Virus record (IMG/VR): IMGVR_UViG_3300023178_004113
Coordinates: 1-50,388 of that record
DNA: 50,388 nt
Origin: a virus
Direction: 5' to 3' (one strand)
In this document: in pieces, positions 1 to 9,938 of the stretch
Position numbering within the stretch: the first letter of the stretch is position 1
Layout: every line of letters begins with the position of its first letter
Notes under the pieces: generated by a model
The model's input: only the letters and a program-made list of their open reading frames with translations
What the model was told of the DNA's origin: nothing
Databases searched by the model: none
Made by a program: the position numbers and the translations under genes

Positions 1-505
1 CATTGACACCATCAGTTGCGTTTATGGTTAATGAAAATGTTCCAGCGTTCGCTTCTGTAGTGCTTGGTGTAATCGTGAATACATTGTCTGCTTGACTTAC
101 TGTAGCAATACTACCAAGTCCAGAAGTTGAATAAGTCCATGTGAGAGGGAATCCTTCAGGGTCTGTAGAAACTGCTGTAATGACTGTTGGAGTTCCATCT
201 ATAGCAAGTGAATAAGATCCAGAAACGCCAGTAATCGCACTAGGTGAGTCATTCTGTACTGTAGCAATTTTATACCAACCAGAACCAGAATAGAGATAAA
301 GATTGTTATTTGCGGTAACAAATGCCTGATCTCCATCGGACATTCCAGTGGCAGCTATTAGTGCTGCCATATCTGCATAAACAGTAGTACCGCTTGAAGA
401 AGGAGTAGATTGAATATCGCCTGAATCATCAAAGGACAAAATCTGACCACTACTTGCCCTAGCTAACACACCTGCTAAATCTGCTAATCTTCTAACTCTT
501 CCCAT
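1..505 (-). CDS. Tail-fibre/adhesin-like protein, C-terminus cut by window edge
   Basis: 168 codons are open from the ATG at 505 to the window edge with no stop. The N-terminus (MGRVRRLADLAGVL) is unlike the other fibre proteins here, but residues ~70-168 match the Ig/cadherin-like module of the two large LamG proteins downstream: a GSGWYKIA motif, then TDPEGFPLTWTYS, then NVFTITPSTTEA. It is probably a further multidomain fibre protein whose LamG part lies outside the window. The role in host binding is inferred from family and neighbours. Confidence 0.8.
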   Translation of the reverse strand, partial: MGRVRRLADLAGVLARASSGQILSFDDSGDIQSTPSSSGTTVYADMAALIAATGMSDGDQAFVTANNNLYLYSGSGWYKIATVQNDSPSAITGVSGSYSLAIDGTPTVITAVSTDPEGFPLTWTYSTSGLGSIATVSQADNVFTITPSTTEANAGTFSLTINATDGVN

Positions 506-516
506 ATTTTATTCCT

Positions 517-1200
517 TTATCCTAACTTTTTAATATCTAAAAATCCAAAGTCTGGATACATATCTGCATAAACAGGATTTGAACTTGTTCCCATCTGTAA
601 GTACAATTTATTGTTTGCTTGAGTTGCATTTTCAAATACATACAACCCATTCATTTTAATCATCATATCATTATTTGTTAAAAGTGATGTTGGAGGGACT
701 AGTAATTGTTCATCATAACTTCCCGCCCAATCACTACCTGATTCCCCATAAAGGTAAAAATCGTATTTTTTTAAATTACTAGAAGTATTATAAATTTTAA
801 ATTGAATTGAAGCACTAACTTCATATACTCCAGCCGGAAACTGAAATTCTCCATTAGAATTAACTGTTATGTTTATAAGTGTTGGATCATAAGTAGAATT
901 AGTTGGAGTTACAAAAGTAGACCCAGAATTTGCGGATGTAGTTTCAGTCCAACTTCCAAAGTTCTTACCTACATTTTGACTATTTGCAACACCCGAAGGG
1001 GGAGGAGTACTTCCTCCACGATCAAAATAAAATCTTGTCCATTTAGTGCCTAATAAATTATTTATATCTGTTAAATTTGATACGTCACTAGTAAAAGGAG
1101 TAGCCATAGTCCACACTCCCTTTGTACTATTATAAGCATAGGTTACATTAGCTGAAGTATATGTATCTCCATTACTAGGATTGTTTGGAAAATCGGCCAT
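517..1200 (-). CDS. Small fibre-associated structural protein
   Basis: 227 aa from an ATG preceded by a clear GGAAGGAT ribosome site. An upstream in-frame ATG at 1257 lies inside the previous gene and is unlikely. The first ~30 residues (MADFPNNPSNGDTY...YNSTKGVW) are the same module that opens the two large LamG proteins at 1205-4444 and 4489-7626. The rest is Ser/Thr/Asn-rich and beta-like, ending in MYPDFGFLDIKK. It probably assembles on the same virion structure. No enzymatic motif is seen. Confidence 0.8.
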   Translation of the reverse strand: MADFPNNPSNGDTYTSANVTYAYNSTKGVWTMATPFTSDVSNLTDINNLLGTKWTRFYFDRGGSTPPPSGVANSQNVGKNFGSWTETTSANSGSTFVTPTNSTYDPTLINITVNSNGEFQFPAGVYEVSASIQFKIYNTSSNLKKYDFYLYGESGSDWAGSYDEQLLVPPTSLLTNNDMMIKMNGLYVFENATQANNKLYLQMGTSSNPVYADMYPDFGFLDIKKLG

Positions 1201-1204
1201 TATT

Positions 1205-4200
1205 TTATCCTTCCAGGGGTGCCGTTGGTGGTGTGAAAGTGTTAGTATACCGAACATAAGGGCTAAGTCTTAAATCTTGCATGTAGCCATTAAAGTGCAG
1301 CGTGTTGTTAGGTCTCGCACCTATGTAAAGAAATGCATTATTTTCAAATAAAGCACCACCAGTACCACCATTTTGACTTGAACTTCGAACACCATCAATG
1401 TAAATGTATTTAATATGAGCATTTCTAGTTACTGCTATATGATACCAAGTTCCGGCTGTCGGAGTGAAGGCTGTACTGAGAGTATATGCTGTTCCGTGGT
1501 TTGTCATAAATGATATTGTACCCGTACTATCATATCTCATTTCCCACGACCGACTATATGAAAAATCATGAAACTTACTCACCAAAGCTTGTGAAACAGT
1601 AGTGTCTCTGAAATTAAACCATCCTTCCATAGTATAATTACCCCCGCCCCAATTAATTTGATCACACTCTATTCTTGCTGAAGTGCCGTTAAAAAATACT
1701 GAGCTTGAAGATCCAAATGGGTTAGAGTAAGATACTGATGGAGTTCCACTTGCTGTTAAGGTGTGACTATTTCCTGAATTGTCTTGAATAGATGTACCTT
1801 GAGCAGTTAAAAGTTGAGTATTTGCAATTGCCGTTAAGTCAGAAGTAGGAGGTGTAAAATCAGAAGTATATATCGCACTATCAACTATACGAAGATTGGA
1901 CATCCACCCTTTAAAGTAATTAGCTGCAGCATTTGTTGAAGGTCTTCCAATTGTAACATCGTAAGAATGACCAGCTGCTTGAATACCGTACCACGTACCA
2001 GTTGCTCCTAAAGAAGATTTTCCGTTTATGTACAGAGTAACTGTTCCACCAGAAACAACCGCCGCAACGTGAGTCCAAACCGAAGGGGTTATTTTTGCGG
2101 AGCTATTCAATGTTCTCTGATTTCCATCAAAATGATAAAAAAGTAGTTCTCCGCTTCCAACTATTCCAAAGTTAAAATACGTATCACCCTTTCCAAAAAG
2201 AGCTTGGCTATGGTAGTTATTTGATGCCGTTGTTCTAGCTTCATGATAAATCCATCCTTCCATTGTAAAAGTTGCGTTGACGTCATATGTTAAAAGAGAA
2301 GTAGGAGCGGTAAAATAATCTGAACTTCCATTGAAATAGATACTATTTTGTGGATCTGTGCTAAATTTATTTACGCCAGGCATAGAACCAACGCCGAGTG
2401 GTCTAAAATTATCAACTTGTGTACTGTTTATAACAGTAGCTTCTGTACCCTTGATATGTAGTTCTGAACCAGTAGATGATAAAGGTTCTGTAGGTGGAGT
2501 AAAGTTTGATGTGTATCTAGCCGATTTTGATACTCTAAAATCTGATATATAACCTGAAAAATATTCACCAGTTCCCGAGGTGTGTGAGTACGCGCCGAGT
2601 CTAAGATTGCCGGTCATTCCAGTAGGTAATGTAGTTGTAGTTCCTACCGAATTGCCATTATGATATAAGGTAACTGTACCACCATTATTTACGAGAGCGA
2701 TGTGATTCCATTCACCAAAATATAAAGGATGGTTTGATCCGGAATTTATGGTTGGAGAACCAATCCAAGAACTACCATTACCAATGTAAACATATGTATC
2801 TCCCGCTCCTGTTCTGTTCACACTTATAATGATTGTAAAATGTGGCAAGGCGAAATTAGCTATTGTCTGAATACTACTAGTTGAAGTCCTATAGAACCAT
2901 CCTTCTATGGTGAAATCTGTACCTTCCAGATCCAGTGCTGTAGCATCTGTCATATCAACATACTCGTTGCCATCTAAATATATTGACCCTCCGTTTTCAG
3001 TAGCGTCATATGGAAAATGATCAAATGGAGAACGAGCTGATGTATATACATGATGATGTTTCGTGATAGAATGATTACTATTGGATATATCTTTGTTAAG
3101 TACACCTCCGGTTGAACCTAAAAACTTTGTGTTAGATGTAGCTTCTAAAGGTTCAGTTGGAACAGTAATCGAAGCGGATGAAGCATCATAAGGATGAGAC
3201 CCATTTATAAATCTCAAATCTCTCATATGACCTAGATAACCTTCGTCGTTGCCACCACTACCACCTCCCCATAGGATACAATCTCCGGTCTGAATGGAAG
3301 CTGTATAGTTACCGTTGTGTGCTATTCTTGTTCCGTTTAAAAACAATCCAATATTTGTTCCAGATCTACATAATAAAACATGATTCCATTGATACCAAGG
3401 TATGTACTCTGATGAAACAAGTTTTCTATCTAGTGTTCCGTCATCCCAATATGCCGTAATGAAATAACTATTGGCGTAATCTCTTATAATAACTCCCATA
3501 GATTTTGTGTTACTCCAGTTTGGTCCTAAACCAAAGCATCTAGGATAGTTAACGGCAGTACGTGTAGCTTCAACATAAATCCAACCTTCCATTGACCAGT
3601 CACCTGTTCCACCGATATCAAAATCTGAAGATGATGGAGTGTAATATCGTCCACCGTATAAACCACTTTGACCTATATCTTGGCTGTTACCAAAATATGT
3701 ACTATAACCTCCGTGTCTAAATGGACTAAATGAATCAAGTGATACATCTCCAGTAACTGATGTTGTGATATCGTTAGTAGATGAGTCACTTATAATATTA
3801 ATATTTGAGCTAGATCCTGTATTTAAGAATACAATTGTATGTCTGCTATCTTCAATTAAAGTTATAAATTCTAACGTAAAGCTTGATATACTAGTAGAAG
3901 TATTTACACCATCACTAACTGTAAAGGTTAAACTAAATGTGCCTGCATACGCTTCTGTAGTAGTAGGAGTAACTGTAAATACATTATCTGCTTGAGTAAC
4001 AGTGGCTGTTGTACCCCCTCCATTAGTTAGAGATCCGCTTGTAACAGCATAGCTGTAAGTTAATGGTATACCTTCAGGGTCGTTAGCTGTAACAGTAATA
4101 ACAGTTGATGTCCCATCAGTAGCTAGGGTAAATGGTGTAGTATTAGCATTGGCATCTTGCACTGAAGTAATATTAGGGTTAGTATTAACTAATGCTATAC

Positions 4201-4444
4201 TATACCATCCTGAGCCATTAGAAATATATAAAGCATTAGAAGAAGTTACAAAAGCCTGAGTACCTGCAGCTACCCCACTTAAAGGAAGATCACTAGTATT
4301 AGTATAAGTTGTAATAACTCCTCCAATTTTACCGCTAGTTAATATCTTTTCCCAAACACTTTTTGCACTATTATATTGCCAGGCGTTACCGCCTGCTGAA
4401 ATCTGTTGTCCATTACTAGGATTGCTTGGAAAATCTATTGCCAT
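1205..4444 (-). CDS. Large LamG-repeat tail fibre/adhesin
   Basis: 1079 aa. The order is the shared N-terminal module (FPSNPSNG), an Ig/cadherin-like module (~residues 85-195, DPEGIPLTYSYAV), then about four LamG (concanavalin A-like) units. Each unit carries a W.(M/I)EGW(I/F) start, a W.H(V/I)A middle and an FTPPT.PL-type end, and the protein stops right after the last FTPPTAPLEG. LamG folds bind glycans or proteins, and repeated LamG proteins are typical of marine phage tail fibres. It is coupled to the gene at 517-1200, with only 4 bases between stop and start. Confidence 0.88.
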   Translation of the reverse strand: MAIDFPSNPSNGQQISAGGNAWQYNSAKSVWEKILTSGKIGGVITTYTNTSDLPLSGVAAGTQAFVTSSNALYISNGSGWYSIALVNTNPNITSVQDANANTTPFTLATDGTSTVITVTANDPEGIPLTYSYAVTSGSLTNGGGTTATVTQADNVFTVTPTTTEAYAGTFSLTFTVSDGVNTSTSISSFTLEFITLIEDSRHTIVFLNTGSSSNINIISDSSTNDITTSVTGDVSLDSFSPFRHGGYSTYFGNSQDIGQSGLYGGRYYTPSSSDFDIGGTGDWSMEGWIYVEATRTAVNYPRCFGLGPNWSNTKSMGVIIRDYANSYFITAYWDDGTLDRKLVSSEYIPWYQWNHVLLCRSGTNIGLFLNGTRIAHNGNYTASIQTGDCILWGGGSGGNDEGYLGHMRDLRFINGSHPYDASSASITVPTEPLEATSNTKFLGSTGGVLNKDISNSNHSITKHHHVYTSARSPFDHFPYDATENGGSIYLDGNEYVDMTDATALDLEGTDFTIEGWFYRTSTSSIQTIANFALPHFTIIISVNRTGAGDTYVYIGNGSSWIGSPTINSGSNHPLYFGEWNHIALVNNGGTVTLYHNGNSVGTTTTLPTGMTGNLRLGAYSHTSGTGEYFSGYISDFRVSKSARYTSNFTPPTEPLSSTGSELHIKGTEATVINSTQVDNFRPLGVGSMPGVNKFSTDPQNSIYFNGSSDYFTAPTSLLTYDVNATFTMEGWIYHEARTTASNNYHSQALFGKGDTYFNFGIVGSGELLFYHFDGNQRTLNSSAKITPSVWTHVAAVVSGGTVTLYINGKSSLGATGTWYGIQAAGHSYDVTIGRPSTNAAANYFKGWMSNLRIVDSAIYTSDFTPPTSDLTAIANTQLLTAQGTSIQDNSGNSHTLTASGTPSVSYSNPFGSSSSVFFNGTSARIECDQINWGGGNYTMEGWFNFRDTTVSQALVSKFHDFSYSRSWEMRYDSTGTISFMTNHGTAYTLSTAFTPTAGTWYHIAVTRNAHIKYIYIDGVRSSSQNGGTGGALFENNAFLYIGARPNNTLHFNGYMQDLRLSPYVRYTNTFTPPTAPLEG

Positions 4445-4488
4445 TGTCTTATCCTTTTGATACCTTTGTAGGTATAGTATTTTATAAA

Positions 4489-7400
4489 TTAACCTTCAAA
4501 TAAGGCTGTTGGTGGTGTAAAGCTTGAGGTTGTTGCAGGACTTCCATACACATTGTAATTAGAAATTCTTAAATCATTAATATATCCAGCCCACGGAGTG
4601 CCTGGACCAGAACTTCCTAAAGTAAACTGCGTGTCTGGGCTTGAAGTGTTAAGAAGTCCCGTAGACATATTAGCTACTTGAGTACCGTATGTATTTTGAA
4701 GAAATGCTGTTGGATATACTTTAACTCCGTCTAGATATAAAGCAGCAGAAGTTGAAGGGTTACACATATAACACACATGATACCAAGTACTATGAGCAAC
4801 TTTAACAGTTGTTTCTTCATTAAAGAATGTTGAACCTCCGGATCTAACCGTCATTCTTAGTTCATCCGTGTGCCACTGTTGTAAATAAAATATGCTACTA
4901 CCAGAAGTAAATTGCCAAATAATTTTATGAGACAAGCCGTTTACTAATTGAGTGTGCTGAGGATTTATCCAACATTCAATAGTGCATGGACCACTAAATA
5001 AATCTGGGAATCCAGGTCCTCCGTTATTGGCAGAAGGTATAGTAACATAATAATCATTACTAATAGTACTGAAATCTATAGATTTAGTTCCTGCAAACTT
5101 AACTGATGCTGTTGTGCCTACAGCTCCAGTTAATTGCAAAATAGATCTTTGAGACTTATCAACAATAGAGGCGTCTGTGCCTTTAACATGTAAGGTTGAA
5201 CCGGTTGAAGATTGTGGCGCAGTTGGTGGAGTAAAGTCTGATGTGTAAAGAGCGCTTCCGTTTACAAATTTAGCATCACTTATGTGACCATTAAAAGAAG
5301 AATAATTTGATGTTCCTCCAATTCCAATTGGATCAGTATTAGTAAAGCTATAGCTACTATCCCATGATAGATTTGGGTGATTGTACGTTGATAAAGTTAA
5401 ACTTTTTCCATTTAAGAAAATATAAATGTTATTACTGCTATCTCTAGTTATTGCAAAATGATTCCAACTATTTATAGGCATTTCTGTTGTACTACCTATT
5501 CCAGTTTCATTTTGACCGTAGTTTCCTCTATAGAACCAGATCTTTATCCCGTTTTGCCAGCCTGCATTATTAAACCAAAATGCCCAAGCATTCCCAGTTT
5601 GCTGGTTCCAGTTACCGTAAATCTGACCGCTTGTTGAAGTTGGGTATATCCAACATTCATAAGTAAACTCACCGGTTAGATATAATGAACTTGTGCTTGA
5701 AGGTAGTGACAAATAATCTCCAGTTCCATCAAAATATACAGACCCGCCGTGATTGGCCGATGAGTATTCTAAGTTATTAAAGGGAGTAAAGGGTCTTGTT
5801 GAGGTGTTACCGTTTATTGTGATTGAATGACCGTTAGAAGAACCATCAGCTATATATGGCAAGTGACAAGTAAGTAAGGAAGTGTTTGCTATATCGGTAA
5901 GGTGTGTTATTGGTACAATCGAAGAACCAAAAGGTGTGCCAGAAACAACTCTTACATCAGCGACATAACCGTTCAGAGGATATGCGGTACTCCAAGCAGA
6001 GCCTAGGTCGCCTATGTAAAATGCAGAGTTTGTTGGTGTATTTGAAGCACTGACACTCCCTAATGAACTTCCATCCACAAAAAACTCTAAAGTAGAGCCA
6101 TCCCATTGCAACTCTGTGTAATACCATTGCGATGCGCTAACTGACGTTGATGTACCAATAACACTGCCACCTATTTGAGCATACCAATTTCCAGAGCTGA
6201 TAGATACTCCAGTTCTTCCAACGTGCCCTGATGTACCTTGCGCCCAAACCCCACCATCAGTTGTATCCATGAAATAAACCCACGCCGCTACAGTAAAACT
6301 TGTTGTTGGTACTACCTGTGTTGCAGTGGTGTTTAAACTATCCCCCGTTCCATCAAAATAAGTGCTATATCCACCATGCCTATAAGGACTAAACGTACCT
6401 GCTTCAACATCACCATTTACCGTAATTGTATGATTGTTAGTTGATGAATCAGTTATATTATTATTATCTGAAGTATCTGTAACATCGATTAGGGATATAG
6501 TATGCTTACTGTTTGGTATAGAAAATTGTAAGGTAAACCCATTAGAGCTTGAAGCAGTGTTTACGCCGTCACTAACTGTAAACGTTAAATTAAAAGTGCC
6601 TCCATAAGAAGCATTAGTAGTTGGAGTAATAGTAAACTGATTAGTATTAGCGCCTGTACCTTGTACTACTGTTGCAGTAGTACCTCCTCCATTAGTTAGA
6701 GATCCGCTTGTAACGGCGTAACTATAAGTTAGAGGTACTTCTTCAGGGTCGCTAGCAGTTATTGTAATAACTGTAGCTGTCCCACTACTTGACAACACAA
6801 AAGGCGAAACTCCTCCATTAGCATCTTGTACTGAAGTAATATTTGGATTAGTATTTACCAAACCAATAGAATACCACCCACTACCAGTGTTAATATAAAG
6901 CCTATTTGTAGAACTAACATACGCTTGATCTCCTGCATCGTTACCCGATAAAGGCAAAAGATCAGGAGTAGCATAAACTACCACTCCTGATCCGCCTGAG
7001 CCTGAGGTAACATTTGATTGAACAGTATCTATTAAACTAGATAGTGTAGTATAAGTTGTGTAGTCATTAGAAGTTAAAGAGGTATAAGTTGCATAATCAT
7101 TAGAAGAGGCTGTAACATCTAAAACATCTGTATCTCCGAAGTTTACTATTTTAACTTCATCTCCTGTAGATAAAGCTATCTCTACATTAGAACCATCAGA
7201 AGCAATAAAGTCAGATCTTAGTACTCCATTTACCCAAACATTAACTTTTCCTATTGAATAAGAAGCTAAACTTGGAGTACTATTAGCATTAAAAACTACA
7301 TTTCCAGTACTAGTACTTGTATATTCTGCAGAATAATAAGCAGTAGGATACCCTGGACCTGCAGGACCTCTAGCGCCTACAGAGTTTGCCGGTACCCATT

Positions 7401-7626
7401 GAGAGCTAGTACCGTCATTATAGTAAATATAAGTAGTAAGAGATGATGGATCAAACCAAAAATCTCCGGAAGAAGGGTTAGAAGGGGCATTAATACTAGT
7501 ACTAGCACTAACTTGTACTGTAGACGTTATATCCCAGTAACCCGCAGTAGCGTTATATACATAAGTAGTATCATTTACACTAAATGAGTCTCCATTAGAA
7601 GGAGAGTCTGGAAAATTAACGGCCAT
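4489..7626 (-). CDS. Large LamG-repeat tail fibre/adhesin, paralogue
   Basis: 1045 aa. It opens with the shared FPDSPSNGDSF module, followed by a short collagen-like GARGPAGPGYP stretch and an Ig/cadherin-like module nearly identical to that of the next gene (VNTNPNITSVQDAN, DPEEVPLTYSYAVTSG). About three LamG-like units follow, ending DFTPPTAP and SFTPPTALFEG. The DNA of the Ig-like module is also strongly conserved between the two genes, so recent duplication or gene conversion is likely. The ribosome site is AGGAAG. Confidence 0.88.
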   Translation of the reverse strand: MAVNFPDSPSNGDSFSVNDTTYVYNATAGYWDITSTVQVSASTSINAPSNPSSGDFWFDPSSLTTYIYYNDGTSSQWVPANSVGARGPAGPGYPTAYYSAEYTSTSTGNVVFNANSTPSLASYSIGKVNVWVNGVLRSDFIASDGSNVEIALSTGDEVKIVNFGDTDVLDVTASSNDYATYTSLTSNDYTTYTTLSSLIDTVQSNVTSGSGGSGVVVYATPDLLPLSGNDAGDQAYVSSTNRLYINTGSGWYSIGLVNTNPNITSVQDANGGVSPFVLSSSGTATVITITASDPEEVPLTYSYAVTSGSLTNGGGTTATVVQGTGANTNQFTITPTTNASYGGTFNLTFTVSDGVNTASSSNGFTLQFSIPNSKHTISLIDVTDTSDNNNITDSSTNNHTITVNGDVEAGTFSPYRHGGYSTYFDGTGDSLNTTATQVVPTTSFTVAAWVYFMDTTDGGVWAQGTSGHVGRTGVSISSGNWYAQIGGSVIGTSTSVSASQWYYTELQWDGSTLEFFVDGSSLGSVSASNTPTNSAFYIGDLGSAWSTAYPLNGYVADVRVVSGTPFGSSIVPITHLTDIANTSLLTCHLPYIADGSSNGHSITINGNTSTRPFTPFNNLEYSSANHGGSVYFDGTGDYLSLPSSTSSLYLTGEFTYECWIYPTSTSGQIYGNWNQQTGNAWAFWFNNAGWQNGIKIWFYRGNYGQNETGIGSTTEMPINSWNHFAITRDSSNNIYIFLNGKSLTLSTYNHPNLSWDSSYSFTNTDPIGIGGTSNYSSFNGHISDAKFVNGSALYTSDFTPPTAPQSSTGSTLHVKGTDASIVDKSQRSILQLTGAVGTTASVKFAGTKSIDFSTISNDYYVTIPSANNGGPGFPDLFSGPCTIECWINPQHTQLVNGLSHKIIWQFTSGSSIFYLQQWHTDELRMTVRSGGSTFFNEETTVKVAHSTWYHVCYMCNPSTSAALYLDGVKVYPTAFLQNTYGTQVANMSTGLLNTSSPDTQFTLGSSGPGTPWAGYINDLRISNYNVYGSPATTSSFTPPTALFEG

Positions 7627-7629
7627 TAA

Positions 7630-7803
7630 TTATTTTCTTCCTTTAAAACCTTTCTTATTTTTTGAAAATTTATTATTATAAGGTTTTCTATGTTTTTGAG
7701 ACCTAACAGGCTCTTTATCAGGATTATCTGCGTGCATCCATTTATAAATGCCCCAATCTTTTGCAAAATTTTCTAATTGTTTTAAATTATGCTTTTTAGC
7801 CAC
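7630..7803 (-). CDS. Small basic protein, GTG start
   Basis: 57 aa read from a GTG at 7803 that overlaps the end of the upstream gene by 8 bases. A GGGAAC purine stretch lies just upstream. The product is very basic (C-terminal KFSKNKKGFKGRK) and has a W-rich centre (DWGIYKWMHADNPDKEP). It fills an otherwise empty gap between two genes on the same strand, and its stop is 3 bases before the LamG gene start. Function unknown; a later ATG at codon 23 would give only a short peptide. Confidence 0.55.
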   Translation of the reverse strand: MAKKHNLKQLENFAKDWGIYKWMHADNPDKEPVRSQKHRKPYNNKFSKNKKGFKGRK

Positions 7804-8038
7804 TTCCTAGTTCCCTACCAGTTTTTGTAGCTTTAGAGTGATTTTCATCGTAACTTTGTTCTGCAGTAATAGACAATAAGAATCTAGAAAATAAATCTTT
7901 AAGTTCTTCTGTTGTAGGAACTCTTCCAGAATCATATTCCATGCTCATTTCAATATCTGGTATTCTACCAGAAGAGTCTCTTTGCCAGTCATCATGACTT
8001 GAGCTTACTGACATTCTTACATACATTTTAATCTCCAA
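7796..8038 (-). CDS. Hypothetical phage protein
   Basis: 80 aa, acidic, with no recognised domain. It overlaps the endolysin gene upstream by 11 bases and the small basic gene downstream by 8 bases, so it is translated within the same operon. Sequence features are a serine-rich start (MSVSSSHDDWQRDSSG) and a predicted helix (TTEELKDLFSRFLLSI). Confidence 0.7.
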   Translation of the reverse strand: MEIKMYVRMSVSSSHDDWQRDSSGRIPDIEMSMEYDSGRVPTTEELKDLFSRFLLSITAEQSYDENHSKATKTGRELGSG

Positions 8039-8858
8039 ATAATGCGTTAATTGTTTTTGGTCCTGCTATTCCATCAGGAGTAAGACCTTTACTTCTTTGA
8101 AAGGCCATTATAGCTGCTTTAGTTTTAGGACCGTTTATCCCATCAGCTTTTATTTTTAAAGCTGTTTGAATATGTATTAAAGTAGGTGTTGAGGTTGCAG
8201 AGGTAGTTTTTTTAGCGGCAGGAGGAGTTGCTTTTTTCTTAACCCCTAACACTTCTAAGGCGTGCTCATAGTGTTTTTTTCTATCTTCTAAACCAATAGT
8301 TCCACCATTAATAAGTTTAGTTATTTTTACAATATCTTTAGCATCCGCTGCTTTATTTATATTTCTGGAATTCCAATACCAACAAGCGCTTTCTAAAGCT
8401 CCTTCTTTTGTCTGAACATATTTAATTACTTGATCTGTGTCTTTGCCTATAGACTCTCCAAAGGCTGTATAGTTGTTACAACCTGTTAGTTGAATTATAC
8501 CTCTACCTCTAAATCTCCAACCATCTCCAGTTTTTTCACTACCATTTCCCATTCTATTAGCATATACTACATTAGCAATAGCTTCTGGTTTTCTGGCATA
8601 GGCTTTAGAGGATCGATCTCTAAAGTATTTAGTAAATACAGCTTCTAAAGCTGCAGCACTATAGTTTAAATTTTCTTCTAGTACAGTAAAGTTTCTGCTC
8701 TCGTGAGCACATTGAGCTATAAAAGCCGCAACTCTTTCGGGAGTATCAATTTCATATTTAGGTAATATTTCTGTCATAGCTTTATGCCAAACAGAAACTT
8801 CATTGTTTCCTTTACCTATAAGTTCATTTAACATTTCAACGGTAAAATTAAATTTCAT
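8028..8858 (-). CDS. Endolysin: GH19 chitinase-like muramidase with PG-binding domain
   Basis: 276 aa. Residues ~1-200 have the glycoside hydrolase 19 fold used by many phage endolysins: AQCAHESRNF with the likely catalytic Glu near 53, a second acidic pair near 61-62 (EENLNYSA), and GDGWRFRGRGIIQLTG. Residues ~225-276 form a peptidoglycan-binding domain 1 (IQTALKIKADGINGPKTKAAI...DGIAGPKT). It cleaves the cell-wall glycan at lysis. There is no signal peptide, so export would need a holin. A Lys/Ala/Thr/Pro linker joins the two domains. Confidence 0.88.
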   Translation of the reverse strand: MKFNFTVEMLNELIGKGNNEVSVWHKAMTEILPKYEIDTPERVAAFIAQCAHESRNFTVLEENLNYSAAALEAVFTKYFRDRSSKAYARKPEAIANVVYANRMGNGSEKTGDGWRFRGRGIIQLTGCNNYTAFGESIGKDTDQVIKYVQTKEGALESACWYWNSRNINKAADAKDIVKITKLINGGTIGLEDRKKHYEHALEVLGVKKKATPPAAKKTTSATSTPTLIHIQTALKIKADGINGPKTKAAIMAFQRSKGLTPDGIAGPKTINALFGD

Positions 8859-8871
8859 AATATTCTCCTAG

Positions 8872-9432
8872 CTATTTAGAAGCTGCTATCTGCCTAATTA
8901 AATTAGTTTTTATTTTTTCTTTTCCTAAAGATAAAATATCTTTGTCATACTCTAATTTTAAAACAGCTTGATCTTCGAGTCTAGGATTTAATATATTAAC
9001 TCTAAGATGTCGATATATAGATCTCCACACGGTACCATGAGGATTTCCTGCTGATTTTCTTTTTAAATATTTACCCCAATATTGAGCAGCATGTGCTACT
9101 TCATGTAAACAATGTAGAGCAATTTTATCTTCTGTATTTTTTGTATAAATGCTACCTATAATAGGACAATCTTTAAAAGAAGCATATTCATGCACTTTAG
9201 ATACTTGACCTTTTTTTATATTTGTAGTAGCATTCATGGCGATGCTGACACCAGCACCGCCTTTATTTGAATACCATCCTCCTCTTGAAGAAGATCTGCG
9301 CTTAGACCAATCTAATTTATAATAAGCTAATTCAAAGTCGTGAAAGTCTATCAACTTGCAGATCTCTTTAGAAGAGATATTTATATAGTATTTGGCAATA
9401 TTTTCATACTGCTCGATTTCAGAATATTTCAT
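8872..9432 (-). CDS. SprT-like zinc metallopeptidase
   Basis: 186 aa. The key motif is HEVAHAAQYWGK at residues 110-121 (HExxH zinc-binding helix), followed ~17 residues later by HGTVWRSIYRHL, which fits the third ligand region of SprT/SPRTN-type peptidases. In cells such proteins act on DNA-protein crosslinks; the role in phage is unknown. It lies 1 base past its upstream neighbour, in a tight cluster with the endolysin. Confidence 0.65.
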   Translation of the reverse strand: MKYSEIEQYENIAKYYINISSKEICKLIDFHDFELAYYKLDWSKRRSSSRGGWYSNKGGAGVSIAMNATTNIKKGQVSKVHEYASFKDCPIIGSIYTKNTEDKIALHCLHEVAHAAQYWGKYLKRKSAGNPHGTVWRSIYRHLRVNILNPRLEDQAVLKLEYDKDILSLGKEKIKTNLIRQIAASK

Positions 9433-9629
9433 TAATCTTTACTTTCGAACTCTATGATTTCTCCATTAGCGTCTCTAGTAAGAGTGATATATCCTTTTTT
9501 ATTTAGAAAGAGTAAAGATTTATCTACTCCGTTCTCTAAGCCTTCCATGAAGCCTTTTTTATAAGAGTACCAGCTAGCTAAGACAAGCACACTCATATAT
9601 AATACGTCTTTGAACTCAAATAAATTCAA
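9432..9629 (-). CDS. Small single-pass membrane protein, TTG start
   Basis: 65 aa. I place the start at a TTG at 9629 because AAGGAG lies 9 bases upstream and the previous gene stops at 9632. The longer reading from 9674 would overlap that gene by 43 bases. The sequence has one hydrophobic segment (YMSVLVLASWYSY) and a C-terminal tail ending in an acidic stretch. Its place between a small basic protein and lysis-related genes is compatible with a holin or accessory role, but nothing shows this directly. Confidence 0.65.
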   Translation of the reverse strand: MNLFEFKDVLYMSVLVLASWYSYKKGFMEGLENGVDKSLLFLNKKGYITLTRDANGEIIEFESKD

Positions 9630-9631
9630 AA

Positions 9632-9907
9632 CTAAGCTCCTTGTTTTGCGTAAGAAGCTCCTGGCACTTTCCAACCGGCTTGCTGAGCAGGAACACGAAT
9701 AAAAGGTTTATTAGTTTCATTCGTATTAGGATTAGGAATAGTTACCATAACTCGTTTTCCTTGACGCAAAGCTTTCATTTGGTTAATGATACGTTCACCA
9801 GAAGAAAGGTACGCATTACGCATATCTCTACGAATAGCTCCACTAACATTAGAGTGAATTCCCGCAGATACATTACCCTTAGATTTTCCACCTTTTCTTT
9901 TAGCCAT
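9632..9907 (-). CDS. Small basic phage protein
   Basis: 91 aa, strongly basic at the N-terminus (MAKRKGGKSKGN), with IPNPNTNETNKPFIRVP near the C-terminus. It is the first gene after a TTGACA/TATATT promoter at 9939-9966 and has an AGGAA ribosome site. The charge suggests nucleic-acid or virion association; no family is recognised. Confidence 0.75.
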   Translation of the reverse strand: MAKRKGGKSKGNVSAGIHSNVSGAIRRDMRNAYLSSGERIINQMKALRQGKRVMVTIPNPNTNETNKPFIRVPAQQAGWKVPGASYAKQGA

Positions 9908-9938
9908 CTTATGTTCCTTTTTTTAGATTACTATTAAT

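Noticed and set aside
4445-4488. ATACC/GGTAT hairpin between the two LamG genes as a promoter or terminator
   Set aside because: Short stem with no T-run and no -35/-10 pair.
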